A stretch of DNA of 64,000 nucleotides, taken from contig CP126168.1 in NCBI GenBank assembly GCA_032881465.1, positions 2,170,001-2,234,000 of the forward strand, read 5' to 3'. The number at the start of each line of letters is the position of its first letter. Position 1 is the stretch's first letter. The notes under the pieces were generated by a model that saw only the letters and a list, made by a program, of their open reading frames with translations, ran no database searches and was not told where the DNA came from. Source of the DNA: Parvibaculaceae bacterium PLY_AMNH_Bact1. GTDB taxonomy: Bacteria; Pseudomonadota; Alphaproteobacteria; Parvibaculales; Parvibaculaceae. A program made the translations under genes and the position numbers. Below, piece after piece: positions 36,858 to 45,261 of the stretch.

Positions 36858-37838
36858 TTAGGCAGCTTGATTGCGGTATTGCAAACGCCGTTGTCTGATT
36901 GTGTTTTGTTTGATCCTTTCTCTTTCTAGCAAGATGGTCTGACCGCGACCGAAGTAAACATCAGCCGGTGTTAGGTTTCCGATGCTTTCATGGTAGCGGT
37001 GGTGATTGTAGTGCTCAACGAAGCGTTCAATGCTGGCGTTGAGATCACCCGGCAGGAAGTAGTTCTCCAGCAAGATGCGGTTCTTGAGGGTTTGATGCCA
37101 GCGCTCGATCTTTCCCTGGGTTTGTGGATGGTATGGAGCACCACGAACGTGATCCATACCTTGATCATTGAGCCAGTCGGCCAGTTCTGCTGAGACATAG
37201 CTGGCCCCATTATCAGACAGCAGTCGTGGCTTGTGACGAACAGCCACCTGATCAAACCCGGATGCTTGTAAGGCCAGCTCCAAGGTGTCCGTGACATCGC
37301 TCGTCTTCATCGTGGTGCAGAGCTTCCAGGCAATGACATAGCGTGAGAAGTCATCCAGGATCGTTGAGAGATAATACCAGCCCCAACCAACGATCTTGAT
37401 GTAAGTAAAGTCAGTCTGCCACATCTGGTTGATTGCGGTCGTCTTATCACGGAACTCGTTGGCCGCTTTGATCACGATGAATGCAGGACTAGTGATCAGG
37501 TCATGTGCCTTGAGGAGCCTATAGACACTGGCTTCTGACACGAAGTAGCGCTGTGTATCAATGAACCTCACAGCCAGCTCGCGTGGCGACAGCTCTGGTT
37601 CCTCCAACGCAAGGTCAACAATCTGTCGCCGGATATCGTCTGGAATGCGGTTCCAGACCCGCGCAGGCTTTGGCGCTTTATCTTCCAATGCATCTGCACC
37701 GCTCGTCAGATACTTATCGTACCAACGATAGAACGTGGTGCGAGGAATGCCGAGTTTGTCGAGAGTTTGTTTAGCTGACAGGTGTGATTGCTCCACCATT
37801 CGTATTATCTCAAGCTTCTCGGATGCGGGGTACCTCAT
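36858..37838 (-). CDS. IS3-family transposase OrfB
   Basis: A 326-residue DDE transposase. An N-terminal helix-turn-helix (LSAKQTLDKLGIPRTTFYRW) precedes an rve integrase core. The acidic triad is visible as TDFTYIK, SDNGASYVS and GKIERWHQTLK. The start overlaps the OrfA stop by 4 bp (ATGA), and the frame is -1 relative to OrfA. It can be made either by reinitiation or as an OrfAB fusion by slippage at an A7 run (37867-37873). The coding frame appears intact. Confidence 0.93.
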   Translation of the reverse strand: MRYPASEKLEIIRMVEQSHLSAKQTLDKLGIPRTTFYRWYDKYLTSGADALEDKAPKPARVWNRIPDDIRRQIVDLALEEPELSPRELAVRFIDTQRYFVSEASVYRLLKAHDLITSPAFIVIKAANEFRDKTTAINQMWQTDFTYIKIVGWGWYYLSTILDDFSRYVIAWKLCTTMKTSDVTDTLELALQASGFDQVAVRHKPRLLSDNGASYVSAELADWLNDQGMDHVRGAPYHPQTQGKIERWHQTLKNRILLENYFLPGDLNASIERFVEHYNHHRYHESIGNLTPADVYFGRGQTILLERERIKQNTIRQRRLQYRNQAA

Positions 37839-38209
37839 TCGATGTCCTCCCCATCTCCGATCATGCTTTTTTTGAGAAGGCGAAGCTCAAGCGCTTGCTC
37901 AGCGACAACCTCTTTCAGATCACGCGCCACACGGCGCAGACCCTGTACTTCGCTGGTGTTCGCTTCACGGGCAGTGTCGCCTGCCAACCGCTTGCGCCCG
38001 GCCTCCATGAACTCCTTTGACCAGGAGTAATACTGGCTCTGGGCAATGCCTTCCTGGCGGCACAGCTCGGCAATTGTGTCGTCGCCTCGTAAGCCCGCCA
38101 ACACAATCCTGATCTTGTCTTCAGACGAATAGCGTTTGCGTGTTTTGCGGCGGATATCCTTCACCGTGCGATCTGCAGCATCGGTATGGCGTTCGGGTGT
38201 ATCTCTCAT
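37835..38209 (-). CDS. IS3-family transposase OrfA
   Basis: A 124-residue DNA-binding subunit. It has the family pattern KRYSSEDKIRIVLAGLRGDD, TIAELCRQEGIAQSQYYSWS, and a C-terminal leucine zipper (LRRVARDLKEVVAEQALELR). ATG 38209 is preferred over the adjacent ATG 38212 because GAGGAG then lies 6 bp away. The A7 run near its 3' end is a probable -1 slippage site leading into OrfB. Confidence 0.92.
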   Translation of the reverse strand: MRDTPERHTDAADRTVKDIRRKTRKRYSSEDKIRIVLAGLRGDDTIAELCRQEGIAQSQYYSWSKEFMEAGRKRLAGDTAREANTSEVQGLRRVARDLKEVVAEQALELRLLKKSMIGDGEDIE

Positions 38210-38266
38210 CATTCACTCCTCAATGGTGAAGATGAACCAGAATCTCTCCCTTAGGAAATCAGCCTA

Positions 38267-38295
38267 ATCTGTTCCATAGGCCCTGACGGCATACA
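38267..38295. repeat. IS terminal inverted repeat, right
   Basis: 29-bp right end, inverted relative to 36784-36812 (23/29 identical). It abuts the truncated flgL at 38296. Confidence 0.85.
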
Positions 38296-38693
38296 ATGTG
38301 TCGCCCTTCGAGTTCGGTATTCAGCAATGATGCGATCTCGTCAAACTGAGAAGCAGCAGACAATTGTAATTGGGTTTGACCAGCGCCGGTGAGATCAAAT
38401 GACGTCGTCAGAGAATCTGTACGAAGCGTCGATGCGATTTCATCCATCCTGGTCAATGCTGTTGACTGCACGCCAAGCCGCAGGTTCACCAGCTCCATCG
38501 TTTTTACATAACCTTCGAGCGAACTGATCTGATCGCGAAGGGAAAGAACAACAGAAGCATCGGATCCAAGCCCACCATAGGTCTCAGCCTTCTTGCCGGT
38601 CACCAATTGTCGACTGAGATCATCCTGCGTTGACTTCAACGCATTGACTTCGTCCTGCATCCGCAATGTTCTGGCGAGGGATGAAATTTCCAT
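38296..38693 (-). pseudogene. flgL: Truncated hook-filament junction protein FlgL (5' part)
   Basis: ATG 38693 opens a flagellin-like N-terminus (RMQDEVNALKSTQDDLSRQL, VTGKKAETYGGLGSDASVVL, ASLLNTELEGRHI), matching FlgL for about 130 residues. The match ends at 38296, where the IS right end begins. Reading continues 12 codons into the IS and stops at 38259. FlgL is normally about 300 or more residues, so the C-terminal half is missing. It lies 19 bp downstream of flgK in the flgE-flgK-flgL order. Confidence 0.88.
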
Positions 38694-38712
38694 GGGTTTA
38701 CTCCAGCTGGTC

Positions 38713-40581
38713 CTAGCGGCCGATATTCAGCATGATTTGCATCAGTTCCTGAACAGTGGTCATCACCCGCGCATTGGCGCTATAGGCTGTTTCAAGAACC
38801 AATAAGTTCGACATTTCCGTATCAATATCGACACCAGCATCAGCGTCATATTGTGACTGCAACGTGTCGCGAATAATTTTGAATGAAGAGACGGCATTCT
38901 CCGCATTAGCGGCCTGCGATGCTTGATAGTCAACAAACCGCCTAGCAAATGAGTCAATTGACCCTTCGAACGGCGCCGAGGAACTGCCAATGCCCACGTC
39001 AGCCGCATAACTGCGAACATCGTTTGTCAGTCGCTCAATCAGGTCAAGCGGGCGCGTTGGATCACCAACATCGGTCGTTGGCGCTGTATTGTATACAACC
39101 AGAAGCGAACTATCAGCGACGATAGCATCGTTCACCCGGATACGCTGAGCGATACCCGTCTTTTGTCCACCATTGTCAAGGCTGTTGGAGTAAATCGCCT
39201 GACCATTGCCGTCGACAAACAAAGCCATGCCCGTCCCTGCATCGGTAAGAGATGCAGGTGTCGTCGTCGTGGACAAGGAATTGATATCCGACGTAGCGCC
39301 AGCCCCGTCATCTACAAACCTCAGCACTGTGCCGGCCGGGTTAGACACAACAACCGCCGCAGGCAGGGCTGCATTCAGATCTGTTACAATGGTCCCAATG
39401 GGTTGCGTCCAGTCAATCCCAATGACGGTGTCGTTTGGGTTGTTAGTAGCCGTATTGCTCAGAGGTAAAACACTGGGGTCTTCAACCTTGACGATGGTTA
39501 CATTCGTCGTTGTTCCGCCGATCGTGTAGCTGAGATTAATTGTATTGCCCGAAAGCATCCCAGCGGTATCAACTTCAAAACCCGTTGCCGCTCCCGCGAC
39601 AACAGCTGTACCGTTCGTTGTTTCTTCCGACAAAGACAGCATCAATTCAGAAGCCAGCTCATCAAGCTGAGATTGTGCTTCAGTAAGCGTGTTGTCTCTG
39701 AGCTCGATAAGCGCCGCAATCTCCCCAGATCGGAAAGCACCAGCTGCTATCAGGTCAACTGACGTTGATCCCGCGGTTAGAGAGATGGTCCCGACCGTTC
39801 TTTGAGTTGGGTCGGTGCTAAAGACAGACGTGGAATCCATCGACGTGCGCTCGTCAAACGAAAGCTCAGCGGCAGCTGAGTCAAGCAACGCAAAGCCGCC
39901 ACCTGTGAAGAGGCTGACCGCTCCATCCGACCGAGATACCACATTGATATCCATCAGCTCAGCAAGCCGGTCAATGGCGCTATCGCGCTGGTCCGCAAGA
40001 TCGGCTGTATCACCAGTCGTTGCACCTGCACGAACAATTTGCTCATTGATCGTAGCAACCCGCTTCAGCAGAACATCTGCCTCTTCAATCGCGGCACCAA
40101 TGCCCGCCTCGGCTTCGAGGCGCAGGCTTTGAACCAGGTCGGACATGCTGTTAAGAGAATCCGCGAGATCGTCTGCTTCATTGAGCACGTTTGCACGGAT
40201 AGCAGCATTCTCAGGCGTCGTTGCCATTGCCTGCAACGCGTCCGTCAACTCTGCTAAGCGCGAAGAAAGTGCAACGCCTGATTCTGACGACCCCATAGCC
40301 GTATCAATTCGCGATAGATAGTCGGCGGCTGTCTGAGCTGCAATAGTATCTGCTTTAGCGACACGCAACTGCTGCTGTTGCAGGAGATCAATATCGCGTT
40401 GCGCGGCTGAGTAGGCAACGCCGATGCTCCGCCCGTCAACCAACTGACTGTGTGTCGTCAGCGTTTTACGCGTGTAACCAGGTGTCCCGGCATTCGCGAT
40501 GTTGCGCGAAACCACATCAATGCCTGCCTGCGTGGCATTGAGGCCGCTGATTGAAGCATGGAGCGCATTAGTGAGTGTCAT
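38713..40581 (-). CDS. flgK: Flagellar hook-associated protein FlgK (HAP1)
   Basis: A 622-residue HAP1. The N-terminal D0 is LTNALHASISGLNATQAGID and VVSRNIANAGTPGYTRKTLT. A long variable Thr/Ala-rich middle follows, and the C-terminal NAENAVSSFKIIRDTLQSQY with LLVLETAYSANARVMTTVQE completes the helical end. It appears full length. It connects the hook to FlgL at the hook tip. It lies 53 bp downstream of flgE and just before the truncated flgL. Confidence 0.95.
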   Translation of the reverse strand: MTLTNALHASISGLNATQAGIDVVSRNIANAGTPGYTRKTLTTHSQLVDGRSIGVAYSAAQRDIDLLQQQQLRVAKADTIAAQTAADYLSRIDTAMGSSESGVALSSRLAELTDALQAMATTPENAAIRANVLNEADDLADSLNSMSDLVQSLRLEAEAGIGAAIEEADVLLKRVATINEQIVRAGATTGDTADLADQRDSAIDRLAELMDINVVSRSDGAVSLFTGGGFALLDSAAAELSFDERTSMDSTSVFSTDPTQRTVGTISLTAGSTSVDLIAAGAFRSGEIAALIELRDNTLTEAQSQLDELASELMLSLSEETTNGTAVVAGAATGFEVDTAGMLSGNTINLSYTIGGTTTNVTIVKVEDPSVLPLSNTATNNPNDTVIGIDWTQPIGTIVTDLNAALPAAVVVSNPAGTVLRFVDDGAGATSDINSLSTTTTPASLTDAGTGMALFVDGNGQAIYSNSLDNGGQKTGIAQRIRVNDAIVADSSLLVVYNTAPTTDVGDPTRPLDLIERLTNDVRSYAADVGIGSSSAPFEGSIDSFARRFVDYQASQAANAENAVSSFKIIRDTLQSQYDADAGVDIDTEMSNLLVLETAYSANARVMTTVQELMQIMLNIGR

Positions 40582-40634
40582 CGCAATACCGTTACTTTCG
40601 AAGCAAAGCTATACAGAACCTCTTAGAAGCCTAC

Positions 40635-42035
40635 TTACCGCTTCATATTGAGTGTTTCGGTGATCATCTCATCTGCTGTCGTGACAATTCGCGTGTTGGC
40701 GGAGTATGCCTGCTGAGTAATGATCAGCTTGGAGAACTCATCCGCAATATCGACATTGGAACCTTCAAGGGCTGCCGCAACGATCGCGCCACTGCTGCCT
40801 GTCAGAGCTTCACCTGATCCTTGTGTGGATGCAAAAGCACCGCCATCCATCTTCTGGAGCTCATTCGGATCGTTAAAGCGCACAACAGTCACCTCAGCGA
40901 GATCAACAGACTTCCCGTTCGAATAAGTTCCAACGATACGGCCATCGTTCGACACAGCCACCTCAAGCAAAGAACCAGATGCAAATCCATCTTGGTCCAG
41001 CGTGTTCACGGTGACATTTCCGTTGGTGTCTTCAAACTGCGTGATGTTGGATGTGCCGTGATCAAGTGTCACGTTGCCAAGATTGTTGCCGTTAATTGTG
41101 AGGTTCGTGATTGTTGCCGACGAAACCGCAGGTGCCAGCTGTCCGTTAGCAAAAACATAGTCCTGACCGATATTGTTCCATTTCGCAGCGGCACCGGTCG
41201 CGGTGTCGCTGGTCTTGTAGAACATGTTCCACGTGTCGCTGTCCGCCAGACCTGCAGGGCCATCGCCATCCGTGTTTTCAACCTTCGCCCAGCGAATTTG
41301 CACCTGAAGGGGTGCGCCCAAATCATCATAAACCGTAATGGAGCCGCCAGCGAGAGACCGATCAAGGAAGAGAGCTTCTTCGCCTGCCTGAACGAACCCA
41401 TTGCCTGCACCGCCGGTAACCGTTGTCGGGTCATTGGCAAATGTGCCCGCAAGCAGCAATTCGCTGCCCGCAATGGTCGTGTCTGAGTTCACTGTCTCTG
41501 GGTAAGCCGGCAAGTTGGCTTCGTAATCGATCACAGTGGTCAGGTTCGCGTTCAAGAAAGACCGGTTGATCTGAATGGCAGAGGGCACGTCCCCCACAGG
41601 GTTACCGGTTGCGATATCAATATCGACCCCCTGCAGATAGTAGCCCGAGCTGTTCACAAGATAGCCGTTCCGGTCCATCTCAAAATCGCCCTGGCGCGTG
41701 TAACGGTCTACGTCGAGAAGAACCGGCTGGTTGTCGAGTGAGCCAACAGACTCGGAGACGACGAAGAACCCTTCACCATTGATGGCCATATTGGTAGCAA
41801 CCGAGCTGGCATTGATCGCGCCCTGCACATTGTTTGTATAAGCGGGCTGCGCATAGGTTGTACCAGGAAGATGGAAGTTTTGACCGCTCGATGTCACGGA
41901 ATCATAAAAGCTCGTGTCTGTTCGTTTGAAACCGGTCGTCTGCGAATTGGCGATATTGTCCGAAATATGGGACAGCGCTGTGGCTTGTGCCCGAATCCCT
42001 GAAATGGCTGTCGACATCGCACCGTTAAAGCTCAT
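40635..42035 (-). CDS. flgE: Flagellar hook protein FlgE
   Basis: A 466-residue hook protein from ATG 42035 (MSFNGAMSTAISGIRAQATA), chosen because the longer frame to 42098 has no family match. It shows SDNIANSQTTGFKRTDTSF, the FlgE D2 region with SITVYDDLGAPLQVQIRWAK, and the C-terminal EGSNVDIADEFSKLIITQQA. The upstream region carries a strong sigma-54-type promoter. It is the first gene of flgE-flgK-flgL. Confidence 0.96.
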   Translation of the reverse strand: MSFNGAMSTAISGIRAQATALSHISDNIANSQTTGFKRTDTSFYDSVTSSGQNFHLPGTTYAQPAYTNNVQGAINASSVATNMAINGEGFFVVSESVGSLDNQPVLLDVDRYTRQGDFEMDRNGYLVNSSGYYLQGVDIDIATGNPVGDVPSAIQINRSFLNANLTTVIDYEANLPAYPETVNSDTTIAGSELLLAGTFANDPTTVTGGAGNGFVQAGEEALFLDRSLAGGSITVYDDLGAPLQVQIRWAKVENTDGDGPAGLADSDTWNMFYKTSDTATGAAAKWNNIGQDYVFANGQLAPAVSSATITNLTINGNNLGNVTLDHGTSNITQFEDTNGNVTVNTLDQDGFASGSLLEVAVSNDGRIVGTYSNGKSVDLAEVTVVRFNDPNELQKMDGGAFASTQGSGEALTGSSGAIVAAALEGSNVDIADEFSKLIITQQAYSANTRIVTTADEMITETLNMKR

Positions 42036-42094
42036 CTGTCCTATCTCCTTAAACCTGCCCCATGGGTTGGGGAATACGCGTTGGGAGGTAGAAC

Positions 42095-42110
42095 GCAAGG
42101 ACTGGGCCAG
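42095..42110 (-). promoter_or_regulatory. Sigma-54-type promoter for flgE
   Basis: On the minus strand TGGCCC-AGTCC-TTGCG has GG-N10-GC spacing and a perfect TTGC -12. Transcription would begin near 42083, giving a leader of about 48 nt to flgE. The GGCA-N5-TGCC dyad lies about 80 bp upstream, a normal enhancer distance. Confidence 0.65.
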
Positions 42111-42185
42111 ACATTTAGTCGTTTAATTTCAACAGCTTAAGTAAAATCCGAGGTCGCCTAACCGGGCAATTTCGACGCCCTGCTC

Positions 42186-42198
42186 GGCAAAATCTGCC
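42186..42198. promoter_or_regulatory. GGCA-N5-TGCC dyad, copy 4 (flgE)
   Basis: GGCAAAATCTGCC, 150 bp upstream of the flgE ATG and about 77 bp upstream of the -24 element. Fourth copy of the flagellar-region dyad. Confidence 0.55.
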
Positions 42199-42369
42199 GC
42201 AACGTCGGCAACGAATTTAGAGACAGTCTGTTCAATGTTGAGAGACTGGTTCCCGAGAGATTCCCGGCCTTTTGCTTGAACGTGAGCCCCGCTAGCCCTA
42301 GGTTCTGTGGCAATTATGAACAGGGAACCAGGCCGCACGAGGCGGCCAACCAAATAAGGCCGAGGAAGC

Positions 42370-43215
42370 ATGAAGTTCGAAGGTACTAAAGATTACGTCG
42401 CCACAGATGATCTGCGGATCGCGGTGAATGCAGCCATTACGCTGGAGCGCCCCCTTCTGATCAAGGGTGAGCCAGGAACCGGGAAAACCGTTCTGGCAGA
42501 AGAGATGTCAAAAGCGCTCGATGCAGAGCTCATCACTTGGCACATCAAGTCCACGACCAAAGCCCAGCAGGGCCTCTATGAGTACGACGCTGTCTCCCGC
42601 CTGCGCGACAGCCAATTGGGCGACGAACGGGTCAACGACATTTCCAATTACATCGAACGCGGCAAACTCTGGGAAAGCTTCGAGCGTGAGAAACGCCCCG
42701 TTCTGCTGATCGATGAAATCGACAAGGCAGACATCGAATTCCCAAATGACCTGCTGCTCGAGCTCGACCGGATGGAGTTCTTTGTTTACGAAACCGGCGA
42801 AACAATTAAGGCAGCGCAGCGTCCTATTGTTGTGATCACCTCCAACAATGAAAAAGAACTGCCGGATGCCTTCCTGCGCCGTTGTTTCTTCCACTACATC
42901 AACTTCCCCGATGAAGAGACGATGAAAAAGATCATCGCTGTCCACTTCCCGGATCTCAAAGGCCGTCTTATTCAAGAAGCTTTGAATGTTTTCTACGAAA
43001 TCCGCGACGTGCCGGGCCTCAAGAAAAAGCCATCCACATCTGAGCTGCTGGATTGGCTGAAACTCCTGCTGGTGGAAGACATTTCCCCAGAGAACCTCAA
43101 AGAGCGCGACCCTTCCAAGCTCATCCCGCCGCTCCACGGCGCCTTGCTCAAAAACGAGCAGGATGTACACCTGTTTGAGCGTCTGGCCTTCCTTGCCCGT
43201 CGTGAACGCAACTAG
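42370..43215 (+). CDS. MoxR-family AAA+ ATPase
   Basis: A 281-residue AAA+ protein with Walker A GEPGTGKTVLAEEM, Walker B VLLIDEIDKAD, and sensor motif VVITSNNEKELPDAFLRRCF. MoxR ATPases act as chaperones or cofactor-insertion factors, normally with a von Willebrand A partner. Such a VWA gene follows 26 bp downstream, supporting a two-gene operon. No metalloenzyme target is encoded nearby, so the client is unknown. Confidence 0.92.
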   Translation: MKFEGTKDYVATDDLRIAVNAAITLERPLLIKGEPGTGKTVLAEEMSKALDAELITWHIKSTTKAQQGLYEYDAVSRLRDSQLGDERVNDISNYIERGKLWESFEREKRPVLLIDEIDKADIEFPNDLLLELDRMEFFVYETGETIKAAQRPIVVITSNNEKELPDAFLRRCFFHYINFPDEETMKKIIAVHFPDLKGRLIQEALNVFYEIRDVPGLKKKPSTSELLDWLKLLLVEDISPENLKERDPSKLIPPLHGALLKNEQDVHLFERLAFLARRERN

Positions 43216-43241
43216 AGTCAGGGCAGCAAAAGGAGACGAAC

Positions 43242-44423
43242 ATGTTCGTTAACTTCTTTCATGAGCTGAAATCGGCGAATGTCCCGGTATCCTTGCGTGA
43301 GTATCTCACGCTCCTGGAAGCCATGGACAAAAAGGTCATTGAGGACAAGGTAGAGGATTTCTATTACCTCTCCCGCTCCGCTCTCGTTAAAGACGAGCGC
43401 AACCTCGACAAGTTCGACCGCGTCTTTTCTCATGTTTTCAAAGGTCTGGACTCACTCGAAGAAGGCGACATCGCCCAGATTCCAGAAGAATGGCTGAAAT
43501 CGCTCACCGAGAAATTCCTAACCGAAGAAGAAAAAGCCCAGATCGAAGCCCTGGGCGGCTGGGAAAAGATCATGGAAGAGCTGCAAAAGCGGCTCGAAGA
43601 GCAGGAAAAGCGCCACGAGGGCGGCAATAAGTGGATCGGGACCGGCGGGACCTCCCCGTTCGGCGCGGATGGCTACAATCCAGAAGGCGTGCGGATCGGC
43701 CAGAAGGAAGGCCGCCACGGCAAAGCCGTTAAAGTCTGGGACAAACGCGAATATAAAAACCTGGACGATGGCGTCGAGCTCGGGACCCGGAACATCAAGA
43801 TGGCGCTGCGCCGTCTTCGCCGGTTTGCGCGCCACGGCCAACCGACTGAACTCGATCTGGACGACACGATCAAATCAACCGCACACCAAGGCTATCTCGA
43901 TATCAAGATGGTGCCTGAGCGGAAGAACAAGATCAATGTCCTGATCTTCTTTGATATTGGCGGTTCCATGGACAGCCATATCAAACTCTGTGAAGAGCTC
44001 TTCTCCGCAGCGCGGACTGAGTTCAAGAACATGGAGTATTTCTACTTCCACAATTGTCTCTATGAATATGTCTGGAAGGACAATAAGCGTCGCCATCAGG
44101 AACGGATGGAGACCTGGGACGTTCTCCACAAATACCCGTCAGACTACAAAGTGATCTTTGTCGGCGACGCCACTATGTCGCCTTATGAAATCACCTATGC
44201 AGGCGGGTCCGTGGAGCATTGGAATGAGGAGCCCGGTGCAATCTGGCTGGAGCGCATTCAGCAGATCTATGAAAGCGCCATCTGGCTAAACCCGGTCGCG
44301 GAACGCCACTGGGAATACACACCTTCTATTCAGGTGATCGAACAGGTCTTCCAGGACCGCATGTTCCCGCTCACCTTGGAAGGGCTGGACAATGCCATGA
44401 AGGAATTGTCCCGAGCTTCCTAG
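43242..44423 (+). CDS. VWA domain protein, CoxE-like MoxR partner
   Basis: A 393-residue protein with a CoxE/VWA C-terminal domain. The MIDAS motif appears as the relaxed FFDIGGSMDSHIKL (D-x-G-G-S-M rather than DxSxS), followed by FVGDATMSPYEI. The N-terminal part (VNFFHELKSANVPVSLREYL) is typical of CoxE-like proteins. It is downstream of the MoxR gene and probably works with it. A terminator follows. Confidence 0.87.
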   Translation: MFVNFFHELKSANVPVSLREYLTLLEAMDKKVIEDKVEDFYYLSRSALVKDERNLDKFDRVFSHVFKGLDSLEEGDIAQIPEEWLKSLTEKFLTEEEKAQIEALGGWEKIMEELQKRLEEQEKRHEGGNKWIGTGGTSPFGADGYNPEGVRIGQKEGRHGKAVKVWDKREYKNLDDGVELGTRNIKMALRRLRRFARHGQPTELDLDDTIKSTAHQGYLDIKMVPERKNKINVLIFFDIGGSMDSHIKLCEELFSAARTEFKNMEYFYFHNCLYEYVWKDNKRRHQERMETWDVLHKYPSDYKVIFVGDATMSPYEITYAGGSVEHWNEEPGAIWLERIQQIYESAIWLNPVAERHWEYTPSIQVIEQVFQDRMFPLTLEGLDNAMKELSRAS

Positions 44424-44457
44424 AGATTCTATGTTCCACCTCTCAAGGTTGTGAATT

Positions 44458-44495
44458 AAGGGCCGCTTCAATTTTTGAATGCGGCCCTTATCTTT
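44458..44495 (+). terminator. Terminator of the MoxR-VWA operon
   Basis: A perfect 10-bp stem TAAGGGCCGC/GCGGCCCTTA (44458-44467, 44482-44491) with a 14-nt loop, then TCTTT. It lies 35 bp after the VWA stop. Confidence 0.75.
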
Positions 44496-44523
44496 AGGAA
44501 CCACCAATTTGAGGAGCAACCCC

Positions 44524-45180
44524 ATGCAACGCCATGCCGATCTGACCAAACGCGCCGTCGTCGACAGCACAAAACTGGATTGGGTCCCCTCACCTCTCGC
44601 CGGTGTGGAACGCCGGATGCTGGAACGGGATGGTGATGAGGTCGCGCGGGCCACCACCATCGTGCGCTATGCGCCGGAAAGTTATTTCGACCCCCATGTT
44701 CACGCGCTCGGCGAAGAATATGTCGTGCTTGAAGGCACCTTCTCCGATGAGCATGGTGATTTTGGCAAAGGTTTTTATGTCCGAAATCCACCCGGGTCGC
44801 GCCACCGCCCCCACTCCAAAGACGGATGTACGATCCTTGTGAAGCTTCGTCAGATGGACCCAAGCGACACAGTTCAAGTAAACGTCGACACAAATGCCGG
44901 TGAATATGAAGAGACCGGTGTTCCCGGCCTCACCATGCTCCAAGTTCACAAAGACGAGCGCGAACAGGTTGGCTTCTTCCGATTTGCCCCTGGCACCAAA
45001 GTCCCGTTGCATGAGCATGTGGGCGGCGAGGAGTTCTTTGTCATTGAAGGCTCCTTGTCCGATGCAAACGGCACCTACAAAACCGGCACCTGGGTCCGCC
45101 AGGAACATGGCAGCTCCCATGAAGTAACCAGCGAGGAAGGCTGCTTACTCTACTCGAAGTCAGGACACCTGCCACGCTAG
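44524..45180 (+). CDS. Bicupin protein (ChrR-like cupin domains)
   Basis: A 218-residue protein from ATG 44524 with two cupin folds. The first has SYFDPHVHALGEEYVVLEG with PGSRHRPHSKDG; the second has VPLHEHVGGEEFFVIEGS with GSSHEVTSEEG. Both keep the HxH...E...H metal ligands. The layout fits the ChrR anti-sigma cupin superfamily or an acetylacetone-cleaving-type enzyme, but there is no ECF sigma partner here. The function is not assignable. Confidence 0.82.
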   Translation: MQRHADLTKRAVVDSTKLDWVPSPLAGVERRMLERDGDEVARATTIVRYAPESYFDPHVHALGEEYVVLEGTFSDEHGDFGKGFYVRNPPGSRHRPHSKDGCTILVKLRQMDPSDTVQVNVDTNAGEYEETGVPGLTMLQVHKDEREQVGFFRFAPGTKVPLHEHVGGEEFFVIEGSLSDANGTYKTGTWVRQEHGSSHEVTSEEGCLLYSKSGHLPR

Positions 45181-45181
45181 A

Positions 45182-45224
45182 GCGTTTTCAGGATAAGCCG
45201 CAGCACTTATCCGTCCGAAAACGC
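45182..45224. repeat. Palindromic intergenic element (GCGTTTTC type)
   Basis: A two-part inverted repeat, GCGTTTTC-a-GGATAAG paired with CTTATCC-gtcc-GAAAACGC. It lies between the convergent bicupin and ABC ATPase genes. Its arms resemble a palindromic element with GCGTTTTC/GAAAACGC ends that is widespread in alphaproteobacterial intergenic regions. It may also act as a transcription stop. Confidence 0.55.
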
Positions 45225-45261
45225 GACGAATGCGGTTTGGATCAACCCAAAACGAAAACTA

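Larger units (their letters stand above)
36784..38295 (-). mobile_element. IS3-family insertion sequence, 1512 bp
   Basis: The boundaries are set by imperfect terminal inverted repeats beginning TGT: left from 36784 and right (minus) from 38295. They share 23 of 29 positions, including GTCAGGG and TGGAACAGAT. Inside lie two overlapping minus-strand transposase frames, orfA and orfB. No target-site duplication is seen: flanks are GAAC on the left and ATGT on the right. The left flank is flgI and the right flank is flgL. The element appears intact. Confidence 0.9.

Noticed and set aside
42129-42371. 80-residue minus-strand ORF upstream of moxR
   Set aside because: It covers the flgE enhancer-promoter region, has no family match and lies in a regulatory gap.
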